Shown here: piece by piece, positions 9,779 through 20,603 of the stretch
Position numbering within the stretch: position 1 is the stretch's first letter
Layout of the letters: each line of letters starts with the position of its first letter
Origin: Acanthosoma haemorrhoidale
Lineage: Eukaryota > Arthropoda > Insecta > Hemiptera > Acanthosomatidae
NCBI GenBank assembly: GCA_930367205.1
Contig: OV884012.1
Location: 50,055,239 to 50,119,238 of the forward strand
Length of the DNA stretch: 64,000 nt
Direction: 5' to 3'
Translations under genes and position numbers: made by a program
Notes under the pieces: model-generated
Database searches by the model: none
What the model saw: only the letters and a program-made list of their open reading frames with translations
What the model was told of the DNA's origin: nothing

Positions 9779-11315
9779 AAAAAAAATAAAATTTCTTGTA
9801 TGCCTTCCTTGCACAGGGGCCATGCTAATCTTCTCTGTATCTATGTATTGCAAGCTATTTCGCTTACTATTACTTGGAAAGTAAAAGGGTTAGTAAAAAA
9901 GGTGATCATTAGGACGATGATATTAAACTGTTGAAATTTCTTTTCGAACTGTGCTTGAAGTAATTGAAGCTATAAATATTTCTCTAATTTTAACTAACTA
10001 ATAAATATAAACAACAATGATTTAAGTAAGTAAAATTGTATTAAATATTTAATTTCTTTTATTGATGTAATAGGGGTAGGTGGGAACACATGAAACGGTC
10101 GCCGGGGGGAATGGTGCTTAGTTGGAGAGCCCTGTCGTAGGGAATATTGTGTCTTTGTAACGTTTTGATATGTTTCCTAAAGTGAGGGTACCTAAAACTT
10201 CTGTGGAGATGCAGCGGACTATGTCTGTCATTGGCTTGGCTTTATGGTTTTATAACACTTCTACGCATTTATGCGATCATTCAGATTTGTCTTCAGCTGA
10301 AACGTGTCCTTGAAAAGCGAAGTTCACACTTTAGAGAATGTTAAACCGATATTAATTGTTATTATATAATGTGATTTTTATCGGGAGTACTTTTTCCATT
10401 AAAGTGGGACCAAGGATGAGTATGAAGAAAGACTTTTCGCTAGCTTGGTTTCTAACTGAGACAAATGACCCTCGTCATTTATAAGTGGTGTAACTGCATT
10501 AAAGGACACCTCATAGATCTTCGATCAGAGGCCGGAATCCTAACTGATATAAATGGTTTTCCAAACTCCTAATTGCATTCCACTCTCCGGGATCCCCCCA
10601 CTCCCTTTCGGGAAATTTCTTCTTTCAAGATGCGTCCTTTGGTGAGAGAAAAGCCGTTTAGGTGATTATAACTTTAGAATACGCAAATAAATAAATAAAT
10701 ATCGTACGAAAATAAACGATTTTCACGTCGGTACAATTTTCATTGATTTGTTTGCTATTTTATCACATACTATTTTGGTAATGGTCGAAATTAAATGCTC
10801 ACCTCTCAAACAGATACAGAGCAACATTTTGTCTGTCTACTTGCCTGTATGTCTGTGTTAGCGAACGCTAATACTCACGGTTTTCCATCACTTTCTATCG
10901 TATTTAAAATCTCTTTTAGTTATAGTATTTGAGAGACTGGGTAGTGAGCTTCTGGATTATTTCTAGTGACCAGCTTTCAAACCCACTTGGAGCCCCTTTA
11001 AATTGGTTAAGTCAAATATGATATTGTGACATTATTGCTATTAAAATATGATTTGTAATATTTCCACCTTTGAAAAAGATTCTTTGAAATTCACTAAGTT
11101 ATAGTAAAAGGTTTTCAGGCATTATCACGATTTGAAGAAAAAAACGGCTGATTGTTGTCAATTGATGAATTGTGTGTTGTATGAATTATAATCCTAATGT
11201 ATGAGCACATTACACCAACCCAAGCACACTTAAGTCCCTATCAACAGTTAATAAACACAACTCGTACAATCGTATAATCGTTCAAAAGAGGAATAAATAA
11301 ACTTAATTATTTTCT

Positions 11316-11672
11316 AACGCGTGACAGTGGGAGTCCTGGCAATGGCCAGTCTCTCCAATCATGTCCTGAGCGTCTGTGGCTCTCGCGCTCTTGGTCAGCC
11401 TCCACTGGCTAGTATCCGGTGACGCAGCTGACGGAGGAGCGTGGGGGACTTCCCAAGACTCCGCTTTCTCTTTGCGGTGGATTTGGGGGGTCTCTGGGCT
11501 GTCTGTAAATATTGTATGAATGAGCGAGTGAATGATGAACTGTAAATATTGTATGAATGAGCGAGTGAATGATGAACTGTAAATATTGTATGAATGAGAG
11601 CATATATCTTAATTACTTATTGCCTTATAAAAGGCAGATAATTATTGCACAATAAAGGAATTATACTACTAG
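11316..11672 (+). mobile_element. J1 LINE 3'-end copy with internal triplication
   Basis: A 5'-truncated J1 tail on the plus strand. It carries the start of the 3' UTR (GACAGTGGGAGTCCTGGCAA onward) and the part with AGCGTGGGGGACTTCCCAAG, then ends near the AATAAAGG. It is flanked by an 11-bp direct repeat, AATTATTTTCT, at 11305-11315 and 11673-11683. Relative to other copies it lacks the short CGCATGCGAGGGAGGCAACA segment. A 37-bp unit starting TGTAAATATTGTATGAATGA is repeated in tandem at 11504-11540, 11541-11577 and partly from 11578. Confidence 0.75.
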
Positions 11673-12566
11673 AATTATTTTCTGCTATGTTCCAGTTATT
11701 TACTAGGTGATTTCCAAATAGGACCCTATACTCAAGTAGCGGACGAATTTGATTCCTGCCAAGCCGAGAGGAAGCAAGTGAATTAATAAAAAGGGTTGGA
11801 GTAATTGATATTCATAAGTTGTATTTAGGTATTCATCCATTTGAATTTAGAAAGACGAGATGGGTCTTCTGAAGGTAATTGAAATGTTTTATATTTATTT
11901 TTCTTTCATTCTGAGAAAGCTTTTCACCCCGTTCGATGTTGTTGTGATATGAAATCACCTTGTTTGCCATTTTACCTGCAATGTATCTTGTTGTTTTTTA
12001 AAAAGCGTCAGAAATAATATTAATAATTCAAATAATTGACGTCAATGCCATTAATCTTCAAAAAATCAAGTCAAAATTTAACAGTTTTGCGATGTTATGC
12101 TGTTGATTATGCCAATGGTGGTAGTTTTGGCTATTGGATAGAAAAGTTGGATTACTCACAGGCAGATACTAAATTATTATATACATTTTTTTTTTCATAG
12201 GCACCTGTAATATTTGTGAAAGTCACAGTAACGCCACTTTCAAAATAAAATATGTATTAGACAAACTAGTTAATTGTATAAAGCCTCCAAATATAGCACA
12301 AATTTTGATCAAAACTATTAATTATCATGGGTAAATATAGTGTTAGAGTGTATTAAACCTTAGACCTCCTGATCTCTGTCCGTGTTCTGTAGCTACTGGT
12401 TACCCCTTTTGAGCACGAGTACCACACCAAGTGGTGTGGCTGAAAGGTAGTGTTTACAATTCCTTCATTTTTGGGGGATCAAGCTCTTTAGCCTGGCTGC
12501 GAAAAAAGGTATATTTCTGTTTGTGTGTTGTGGATAATATATCAACTAGGAAGAAGACGAAGAAAG

Positions 12567-12823
12567 ACGTTTATTTTACTTTTAAGAACCACTAGAAATT
12601 AGTCTTTTATTTGCCAGTTTTTTTTGCTCCTTGTTTTCCTACATATAAATAAGTTAATATTTTACCTTTGTTTATTGATTATAATTTATGTTTAGCTTAG
12701 AGGTGCTCTGGTGTCTTTCAAATATATATAAAGAGCCTATGTTACATAAAATTAAATGAAATTTTCTCTCTCTCTTTCAAAAAAAAAAAAACACCTTAAT
12801 GATGTGACAGAGGTTCCTGGTAT
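12567..12823. repeat. Dispersed repeat R245, copy 1
   Basis: This 257-bp stretch recurs in the same orientation at 16822-17066 with only a few differences (one C/G change, a 10-bp indel near the CT-run, and A-run length). It includes a CTCTCTCTCT run and an A-run and ends ...GGTTCCTGGTAT. No terminal inverted repeat, coding sequence or target duplication is visible, so the class is unknown. High similarity suggests recent spread or local duplication. Confidence 0.7.
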
Positions 12824-12879
12824 TTGGTCGGACACTCTGCCAACTGATATTTCCCCTGTCGGCATACTGCCGAGATGAT

Positions 12880-12955
12880 ATAAGATAGCTCAGTTGGAAA
12901 AGCACCTGGCCTGAAAATAGGAGGACCCGGGTTTGGGTCCCGGCTCTGTCACTAT
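12880..12955 (+). repeat. tRNA-like (Phe-like) sequence, probable SINE head
   Basis: A box-A match TAGCTCAGTTGG at 12886-12897 is followed by a loop containing CTGAAAA (GAA, the Phe anticodon, in place) and a perfect T-arm CCGGG-TTTGGGT-CCCGG whose centre is a box-B-like GGTTTGGGTCC. The order and spacing match tRNA-Phe. The anticodon stem pairs poorly and the acceptor stem does not form, so it is not a working tRNA gene. A tRNA-derived SINE head or a tRNA pseudogene is more likely. It lies about 55 bp after repeat R245 copy 1. Confidence 0.5.
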
Positions 12956-13204
12956 CTCTTTTCTTTGGCCAATAGTTGAAAAATGTTTTTCTTTATGTGT
13001 CCACCTAACGAAAAAAACTCTGCACCTCTTCAACCCCCCGAGCCCTCAAAAGTTAAGTTATGCGTTTTAAGACCTTTCCCGGTTTTGAGTCTTTGTCGTA
13101 ACTTAAACGGAAATGTTTATGCCACGTGAAATTTAACGAAAGCACCACTAAATTCTTGGGTTGCAGTTTGTAATCTGGTGGCAACAACTGAAAAGACGGA
13201 TCGC

Positions 13205-13480
13205 CGGGTGGCGCTAGTAAATAGCAGGGAACTATGAGACAAAGACAGCCCTGGAAAGATGTAATAGAGCGTTATATCTGTGACAGGGGAGGGGGAAATT
13301 ATCCCTTAGTTGATCCTGGCCAAAGACTTCCTTTTCTGTTAATAAATCTGCGGAGCTGTTTGCAGACTGGAGCAAACAAATTAATAGCTGGCAAGGCTGA
13401 GTTTAATTGAAATTCGCCGCTCGTATATCTCCCTCAGCTGCGTCAACTGTCCCCCGCCTTTTAAAGAAACTGAAATACCA
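13205..13480. other. GC-richer island, possible cis-regulatory element
   Basis: This part of the intron has more balanced base composition than its surroundings and contains homeodomain-type cores (AATTAATAG, TTTAATTG) among GC-rich words. It has no long ORF and no similarity to the repeats seen elsewhere in the window. An intronic enhancer is one reading; comparison with related genomes would decide. Confidence 0.25.
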
Positions 13481-13877
13481 CTGTTAAAGTTTAAACGGCA
13501 ATTTTTTTCTTTGTTGAACATCAGTTCTTCTTTCAGAAATTAATAAAAACCAGCAATCCTGTCATCATTTCAGTATAGCCAAGCTCTAAGGATGACGCTT
13601 CTTTTTGAAACTGGTTTGGAGGAAAGGCGGTGTCTACTATATTATATTATACTATATGTCTACAAAAATTACGTACTAATTTTGAAAGTTAAGATACTGA
13701 CAAAAAGAAAAAGATAGTGTCATGACCGAGATATGAACGTTTCCATCAGATTCTTTGTAGGTCTCGCTAAATCTAAAAACTTATTTCTCTTTTGTCAATA
13801 ATTTAAAAAAATGTACACTTATGGTATCATATCAAAATTAATAGTTAGTCACTAAAAACTAAAAACAAATATGTGAA

Positions 13878-14230
13878 TTTTTTTTTTTTTCTTAGCTCTC
13901 AAACTTATAAAAATAGGATGTGGGAAAAATAAAGGAAAATTATTTTGGGCTAATGAGTACCTTTCACTAAGGGGAGTCCCCCATTTGAAGGATGTATGAG
14001 AAGGATATAGGATGTTGAATGCCTAAAGGAGGCGGGTGGAATCAGGAAGGTAGTGAGAGTCTACCGAGGGTGGAGCCTAGGGGTACCTAGGCAATGGTTT
14101 GTAGTCGGACAGGTCAAGGGGCCTGAAATAAGTCGGCCTCTCGGCCGACCCTGCTTAAACAGGTAGATGGGGTCTTGTAGCTTCGGTTGAGTCGGCCGGG
14201 AGATCGGCCTCGAAATATCTGACCGCGCTA
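13878..14230 (-). mobile_element. J2 LINE 3'-end copy
   Basis: A minus-strand LINE tail. The T-run at 13878-13890 is its A-tail, followed by CTTAGCTCTCAAACTTATAA and a UTR that matches the plus-strand copy at 37320-37532 closely (shared TTTCACTAAGGGGAGTCC, GAAGGTAGTGAGAGTCTACC). Beyond about 14100 it runs into GGCCTCTCGGCCGACC-type sequence that is less clearly part of the family. It carries no intact coding sequence, and target duplications were not found. Confidence 0.6.
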
Positions 14231-15052
14231 TTTATTATATGAATTTTCTGGACATACAAGTACAACTCTCGAGAGTGCGTATTAAATAGCCACTTGTAAT
14301 TATAAATAATCATATAATAAAAAATCATTATATTTTGGAATATTTTTGAAATTGTTTTTTGCATTCATGTCTTTAATGTGTTCTTAACCATGTGGAAAAT
14401 TCAGAACTTTAAATCTTAAATAGTTCCTGGGCTGGGGGTTGAGGAATCGTAAAGGTAGGCAAAAATGTATTATGTACTTGATTAGCTGCTTCATTTTTCA
14501 ACTACTTTAGTAAGTAGAAGTAGTCTTTCATAGAAATAAAAATTCATTCACAGATTTTCTTCCAAAAGAAAAATTATTAATCTATTTGACTGACAATATT
14601 TTGTAATAAAATTTACATCAGCCGCTTCCCCTTTCGTAGCTCTATAATTTTATTTAGAAGCCATCAATCTGACTGAAAGGCAATCCGTTTAGTTGCTAAG
14701 TGCACGTGACCAGCTTACCGAACCCGGACCAACAAAGATTCACTCAGTCCTTTCCAAACTACTAAGCTTTACTCAAGTTCGCCTCATGAAGTTTAGATTT
14801 CTCGCGCGATACTGGTTTTTGTAAATGGAATACTTTTTCTGTCTGTATACTTTCTTAACCAGGAATGTCAGTCCTACTTTGTACTGGAGCAACTAAACTT
14901 CTTTTGAGTACGGCAACTTTCCCAATTCTATAATCGTTTCCAAAATTTCCTGATTCTTTTCCGGTTTCCACGGTACGGTTTTCAGTATCTTTTCATTTAA
15001 TCAGGCCTGTTAGCACTTTTCTTTCATTCAATGCATAATGTGAGCCCAGTCT

Positions 15053-15108
15053 ATTATATCACTGCTATTATATCATAATAATTATATCCATTATATCTTC
15101 ATTATATC
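15053..15108. repeat. Interrupted ATTATATC tandem repeat
   Basis: Five copies of ATTATATC occur within 56 bp (15053, 15067, 15081, 15090, 15101), separated by 1-6 bases. The block is bracketed by similar words GCATAATGTG and GCATAATATG. A simple minisatellite-like repeat with no evident function. Confidence 0.5.
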
Positions 15109-15417
15109 AACGCATAATATGTTTTAATATGGAGCGTAGCCCTGGCCTGTTGAATGCACCTTTAAATATTCGCATCGTACGATTTTTACTGCTGCTACCA
15201 TTGCACTTGCGTATAGACAGAAAGACGAAACACCTCGATTCATGATTAAGGTTCGGCTAAAGTACTATAACGGGAATTTTTGATAAGTTAAAGTTAATCA
15301 GACATATAAGACAGATAACCCAAAATTTTAATTTCAAAATATATAGTTTTGAGATCCAACAATCGTAATCGCTTATTTAGTGCTTTCCAAATCGGTTTTA
15401 ATAGGGTCTTTTGTAAT

Positions 15418-16007
15418 TTAAGTACCGTCATTCATTTTTTTATTTTTTAAAAAAGCCATCAACAGTGAGTGACTTAGTTTTTTGGCCACATTTTAATGGA
15501 GAAGTGTGTTGAAATCATTTATTAAGTATTTTTTTTTGTTAGAAAATCTTACTATTGAAATAAAATTAAAATCTACCCCATTGGCAATAAGTAGTTGTGA
15601 TATCTCATTCACCCTACATTTACATCTCTGCGCTCAACTCATTCATAATGACCATCCAACTCCGCATGTATGTGTCGACCCTCGCATGCGGAAGAGGAAG
15701 CGGATGTTTTTGGTATCCCCCACGCTCCTCCATCAGCCGAATCACCTGGTACGGTTTAAGAAATTAACGCTCCGGTCTAAGCTCTGACATATTACGGTAT
15801 CGTCCATCTACTTTCCACCTTTTTAATTTTGATTACTTACGTATTTACTAGAATTATTAATATATTTAGTTTATAAGTGCTGTAATTATAAAATAATACT
15901 TAATAAATGATTTCAACACACTTCTCCATTAAAATGTGGCCAACAAACTAAGTCACTCACTGTTGATGGCTTTTTTAAAAAATAAAAAAATTAATGACGG
16001 TACTTAA
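15418..16007. mobile_element. TTAA-flanked foldback element carrying a J1 LINE fragment
   Basis: Two inverted arms of about 109 bp (15422-15530 and 15895-16003) match nearly base for base, beginning GTACCGTCATT and ending GAAATCATTTATTAAGTATT. Each outer end abuts TTAA (15418-15421 and 16004-16007), the target duplication of piggyBac-type elements. No transposase is present. The middle (about 15590-15765) is a minus-strand fragment of the J1 LINE 3' UTR (CCTCGCATGCGGAAGAGGAA and CCCCCACGCTCCTCCATCAG). So this is a non-autonomous foldback/MITE that took up, or was entered by, a LINE tail. TTAA is palindromic and common, so the piggyBac link is an inference. Confidence 0.7.
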
Positions 16008-16079
16008 AATAAGGCATACTTTCGGTTCCCTGGATACTTGCAATAATGCCTTTTTCGTCAGGGATATTTATTTTTTTCC

Positions 16080-16400
16080 CTTTGGCTCAACCTTACTGAA
16101 TGGTGTGGTGGATAAGAGGAAGGAGATTGGTCCGGTAGGCCCAGACATTAGACATTAGAGTACCGGCGGAGACAGAAGGAAGGTAGACTCGCGGCTGATC
16201 CTCCCATAGATCTTGTAGCCGACCTGCCGACTATTTATAAGGCCGCGATTTGGCAATAAATCAAAGTGTGCAGCCGGCCGCTTCTGATTTATACACAACC
16301 TTATTTCACCTTCATATCCCCACAAGTGGAAGGTCTGTCTAATAAATCTGTCCTGAGTCTGCGCCCTTGTTTTACCCCTATGAAACAAATTAATAACAGC
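16080..16400. other. GC-richer island, possible cis-regulatory element
   Basis: A stretch of mixed composition (for example CGGCGGAGACAGAAGGAAGG, GCAGCCGGCCGCTTC) just outside the foldback element, in an otherwise AT-rich intron. Both strands have short ORFs without a recognisable protein. No repeat partner is seen in the window. Function unknown. Confidence 0.2.
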
Positions 16401-16821
16401 TCTTCCAACTCTCTAAGTGAAATTCATTTCTCCCACCCACGATTCTTTTTTTTTTATTTTTCGGCATACAGAGAATCCTCTTAATATCGGAGAACCACGC
16501 CTCACCGCAGGGCAGTATTTTAATCTCGAGTCACAACTACACACCTGTTTCAATTCGTAATTCAAAGGCTCGGTTCTGATGTAAAATATGAGTTTTCAAT
16601 CCTTATAAGATTTTCAGTTGGGAAGAAAAAAATTTATATTTTAAATTAAAATAACACTTGTTAAAATGGATCAAAATCAAGGGCTGAAAATCCTTTGACG
16701 GTAACTTCAGATCTACCTTAGTGAATTACGTACTATAAGATAGACCGCTGTGAAAAGCTTCATGTTAAGCATACTTATACCTCGTCATAGGAGGTTATTA
16801 TCATTATTTTTGCGCTGGCAA

Positions 16822-17066
16822 ACGTTTATTTTACTTTTAAGAACCACTAGAAATTAGTCTTTTATTTGCCAGTTTTTTTTGCTCCTTGTTTTCCTACATA
16901 TAAATAAGTTAATATTTTAGCTTTGTTTATTGATTATAATTTATGTTTAGCTTAGAGGTGCTCTGGTGTCTTTCAAATATATATAAAGAGCCTATGTTAC
17001 ATAAAATTTTCTCTCTCTCTTTCAAAAAAAAAAACACCTTAATGATGTGACAGAGGTTCCTGGTAT
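16822..17066. repeat. Dispersed repeat R245, copy 2
   Basis: Same orientation as copy 1 at 12567-12823, lacking a 10-bp ATTAAATGAA-type segment and with a shorter A-run. It starts ACGTTTATTTTACTTTTAAG and ends at the same ...CCTGGTAT, which fixes the repeat's right boundary. Confidence 0.7.
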
Positions 17067-17127
17067 TATAATCAAGCTAACAGTACTTCACTTTAAAGGG
17101 AACTATATTATTTGAAAACTATATTAT

Positions 17128-17332
17128 TTTTTTTTCTTCATAGCCCCTTTAAACTTACGGACAATTATATACAATTATAGATCCTCCAGTGAATCCATTT
17201 ACAAATTATTCTGTATTTCCTGTAGCATCACTATATTATATACAGGTTTTGTTATTTTATAGAAATTATATAATGAATAAACAAGTATAATGATATACAT
17301 TATACGTGACTTGACTAAACTGACTAATGAGT
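17128..17332 (-). mobile_element. JB LINE 3'-end copy
   Basis: A minus-strand tail. The T-run at 17128-17138 (A-tail) is followed by CTTCATAGCCCCTTTAAACT and the shared UTR with TTCCTGTAGCATCACTATAT and ACAGGTTTTGTTATTTTATA, ending near ACTGACTAAT at 17332. It matches 21925-22140 and the plus-strand copy at 34241-34589. 5'-truncated, without coding sequence. Confidence 0.75.
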
Positions 17333-17936
17333 CGGATAAAATAAAATAATTCGTAAATACGTTAAATAAGAGAGAGACCTACGAGCCTCAACTTACGAGA
17401 ACAGCAGTGAAAAAATCAAGCTTGTTCAAAAATTAAGAACATTTAATAGTGATAGGCACCGCAATAGAACATTATGAATTAGGGGATGCACGGTATGGTG
17501 CAAGGCAAATGAAGAGATAATTCACTAAACAATTAACAAAACGTATAATTTGATATTAAATTTTTTTCCCAAGGAAGAAAATAATGACATCCACTAAAAT
17601 AGATTGTTAAGAATTTATTTATCTAAAATAGATATTTAGAAAATGGGACATGTGAAAAAACTGATATCTAATTACAATAAAAACAATAAAGCGAAAATGT
17701 ATAAATGCAGTTCAAGAATAGAAAGAACATAACAAGATGATGTTATGCAACGTAATAATGTCCCTTTACTCGCTGTATGATCATGAATGCGTTGAATGAT
17801 CAACATGAAGGTGTCATAGCAGGTTCTTTCATGTTAGGAAAAACAACGAAAAATGGAACAAGCAACCCATGTAAGGGCAAGATGAACTTTAGTTCATCCA
17901 ACCCAATCATTAGTGGTTATATCTCTATAAGCCTAT

Positions 17937-18865
17937 TGTAGTGACCGCTAACTACATAAGATAAATCACCCTATACTCAATTGTATATATAGTGTAAATT
18001 GGTTATAATATGTTGTAAATTAATGTAAAAAAATGTAAATAATATTACCAAACCATAATCATATCAATGTAAATATTGTAAACAATAAAAGACGCAGCTG
18101 GAAAAAACTAGTTTAGAGGCACTTGAAGGGGGAGTCAGGTAGTTCCTGTGGCTGGGTGGGTCCTGGTCTAGAACAGTCTAGCGTCACCCCACCCTGCGAT
18201 TTGGTTGGCCAGAATAAAACCTCGCTCTATTGGCCAGAATAAAACTCCAGCCCATTGGCTACTTGGGGCTAAATATATCCCCTAGTTTTAGCCGATAAGT
18301 CATTCCAACTACGGCTCTCAGGACTGGTACTTGCAGCTGCACTGATGTTTCTAGATTTGGCCTTTTCATTTATGAAAACCTCTGCATATCTCTTTCCTAA
18401 CCTCGCTATGTTTTAGTCCGGCCTTGTCAGATCCCACACATTCCTAGTGGGATTCTCTGCCTTCGTCTCGCTAAAACTAGCCCCTCCTTGGAAGAGATTT
18501 CTTTCTTGCGGACGTCGGTCACCTGGGGCCCTACGAACTTTACGTAGTAGTGTCTCCCCCAGTGATCCAGACTTCCTCTCTCCGGTTCACACTCGCGTTT
18601 GGGATCCGGACGGTTTTCGCTTACCCTCAGATACCGAGTGTGAATTCGTGGTCATTCCAAGACCACATAAACTACCTACAATACCTACCCTATACCTCTT
18701 CTCCTGAACATAGTGCGCTGTCGGGGCACATACCTGTCAGATATGGAGTGAGATAGTACAATAGTAAGACCCGCCATGATGCAATTGTCTAGGTTATAGC
18801 CTAATTAAGCCTCACTTCGTCACTAGGGCTGGGGTAACTAGGCACCCCCTAGTGACGACCCAATA
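17937..18865 (+). mobile_element. Candidate solo LTR with strong promoter-like core
   Basis: The block begins TGTAGTGACCGCTAACTACA and ends GTGACGACCCAATA, flanked by CCTAT at 17932-17936 and 18866-18870, a possible 5-bp target duplication. Inside, three reverse CCAAT words (TTGGCCAG, ATTGGCCAG, ATTGGC at about 18200-18265) precede a TATA-like AAATATATCC near 18271-18281, then an initiator-like AGTCATTCC about 25 bp on. This is the arrangement of a U3/R boundary. Base composition differs from the AT-rich flanks. Against it: the 3' end is not a canonical CA and no internal retroelement region or second LTR is present. It could instead be an intronic promoter. Confidence 0.4.
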
Positions 18866-19659
18866 CCTATAAGCATAGTTCATTAATTATTATTACATTA
18901 GTACATACTTAAATTACCTTAACGTACCTGTCTATTACTGTGTACGCACGTTCATACACAATTTACACATTATCGAGTTTTAGGCTTGCTATAACAGCGG
19001 TTATCTGACTTACTACTCTACACATATTTTGGGCACATAAAATTCATGATCGACCCTCGACCTTCAAAATATTCTATATTTTAAACGTTGATCGTATGAC
19101 TTCGTACAGTGGCGGTCCAACATTTCTCTAATATCATTCGTTGAATTATTCATTCCGGGAACCGGGTGCTAAAAGCGATTCTATTTCCAAATATTGATTT
19201 TGAATTTATTAAGGTAGAAGGGTTCCGGTTTTCGGAATCCTACCAAACACGAGGAGAATATCTATGATTTCTCCTGCCAATGCTGGGATTTCTGACCGCA
19301 TAACGTAAACAGTAAACGGTTAAATATTGATTTGTGAGTAGAGGGCAAGTAAAATATTTTACACTTACATACTGAAATGCCATTAAAAAGAAAAAAAAAA
19401 ACGAAACCAATAAAAAAGTAAATAAAGATATTTATAGCCTCTTCTGGAAGAGAAAAACTGTAGAACCAATTTCTCTCTGAAATGAAAAAATACGTTATTG
19501 AATTATAAAATAAAAAACATAGCATAATGTTGAATGAAAAAAAAGAAGCATTTTAATAAACAGCCCAAAATCAGTTCAACTCACACATCCTATTGATATT
19601 GAAAGCGTGAACATTATTTAAAAATATGAATTATCCCCAGACTGAATTAGATAGCTATC

Positions 19660-20055
19660 ATATAACTGTACAGAACAGATAATAATCTTCAACATACACT
19701 GCCAATTGTTTACAATCATCATGATAATCCTCCATTTGATCAACGAGACCATGCAATTCTTCTTGACTTAACGAATTCTTATGACTTATTGGTAAGTCCA
19801 GTCCTTTGTTTGTATTTATGCTATATATTTTTTCGAACAAAAGAGAAGTAGTATATAATATTACTTTCAAACACTCGGTCGGAGTCTTTGAATATGCGGA
19901 ACATATTCAATAAGTGGTCCTACTGGTAGGACAAGATCTTATATAGTTAAAAAAAAAATGTGTGTTTGGAGAGGTCTGAGGATTTAAACTAGGATATCAT
20001 GTTAAAGTAAGCACTACTTTCTCCCATTATGATTTTTAATATTTCACTGTTTATC
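19660..20055 (-). mobile_element. J3 LINE reverse-transcriptase tail fragment (inverted partner of 23525-23900)
   Basis: This stretch matches the reverse complement of 23525-23800. Shared words include AAGATCTTATATAGTT, AAACTAGGATATCA, GTTAAAGTAAG, CAAACAAAGG and GTTGATCAAATGGA. On the minus strand it gives pieces of a LINE reverse-transcriptase C-terminal region, but with frameshifts. It is an old, dead copy. Confidence 0.55.
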
Positions 20056-20603
20056 TCTCAATTCTTTCTTGAAAAGGTGTAATACTAGTTTACTGATATT
20101 TATGAACTAGAAACTGTCACCCTAATAAGTAATATTCTTACCACTTGCAGTAGCTACTTTTTTTTTTCAGTGACCGTTTTTATGTTTGTATCAAAAAGTC
20201 ACTTGTGTCCAGTTAAAGAGTTATTTAATTTTGATAAGTAAAAGGAAGTTATAAGTTAAGTTGAGGAGGTAATAAGAAGTAAGTGTGACCACATAAGTAG
20301 TATTAACTGCATAACAAGGATTCAGTCAGGAAACTCAACAAAGGAAAATGATTTGTATGGACAGAATAAAGGAAACATCAAACGACCCCGCTACTCAAGG
20401 AACTCTCAATGAATAATCTGTACTAACTAAAAGATAAACTGATCAGTGTTATTTAAATGTAATCCTTCAGAATTCATTAGGAAGTAAAGATTAAAGAGCT
20501 TAATTTAATTCATGTGTATAACAATAGTATTTATATAATTATTTTGTAGGCAATAAGTTAATTTTTTTTCATATTAGCAATTAGATTTTCAATTAGTTAT
20601 GTA

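Noticed and set aside
12567..12823. Helitron interpretation of repeat R245 (CTGG|T end)
   Set aside because: No TC start and no stable hairpin before the CTGG end.
18447..18756. Overlapping 86- and 68-codon ORFs downstream of the promoter-like block
   Set aside because: Two overlapping frames without homology, within the candidate LTR; better explained as non-coding.
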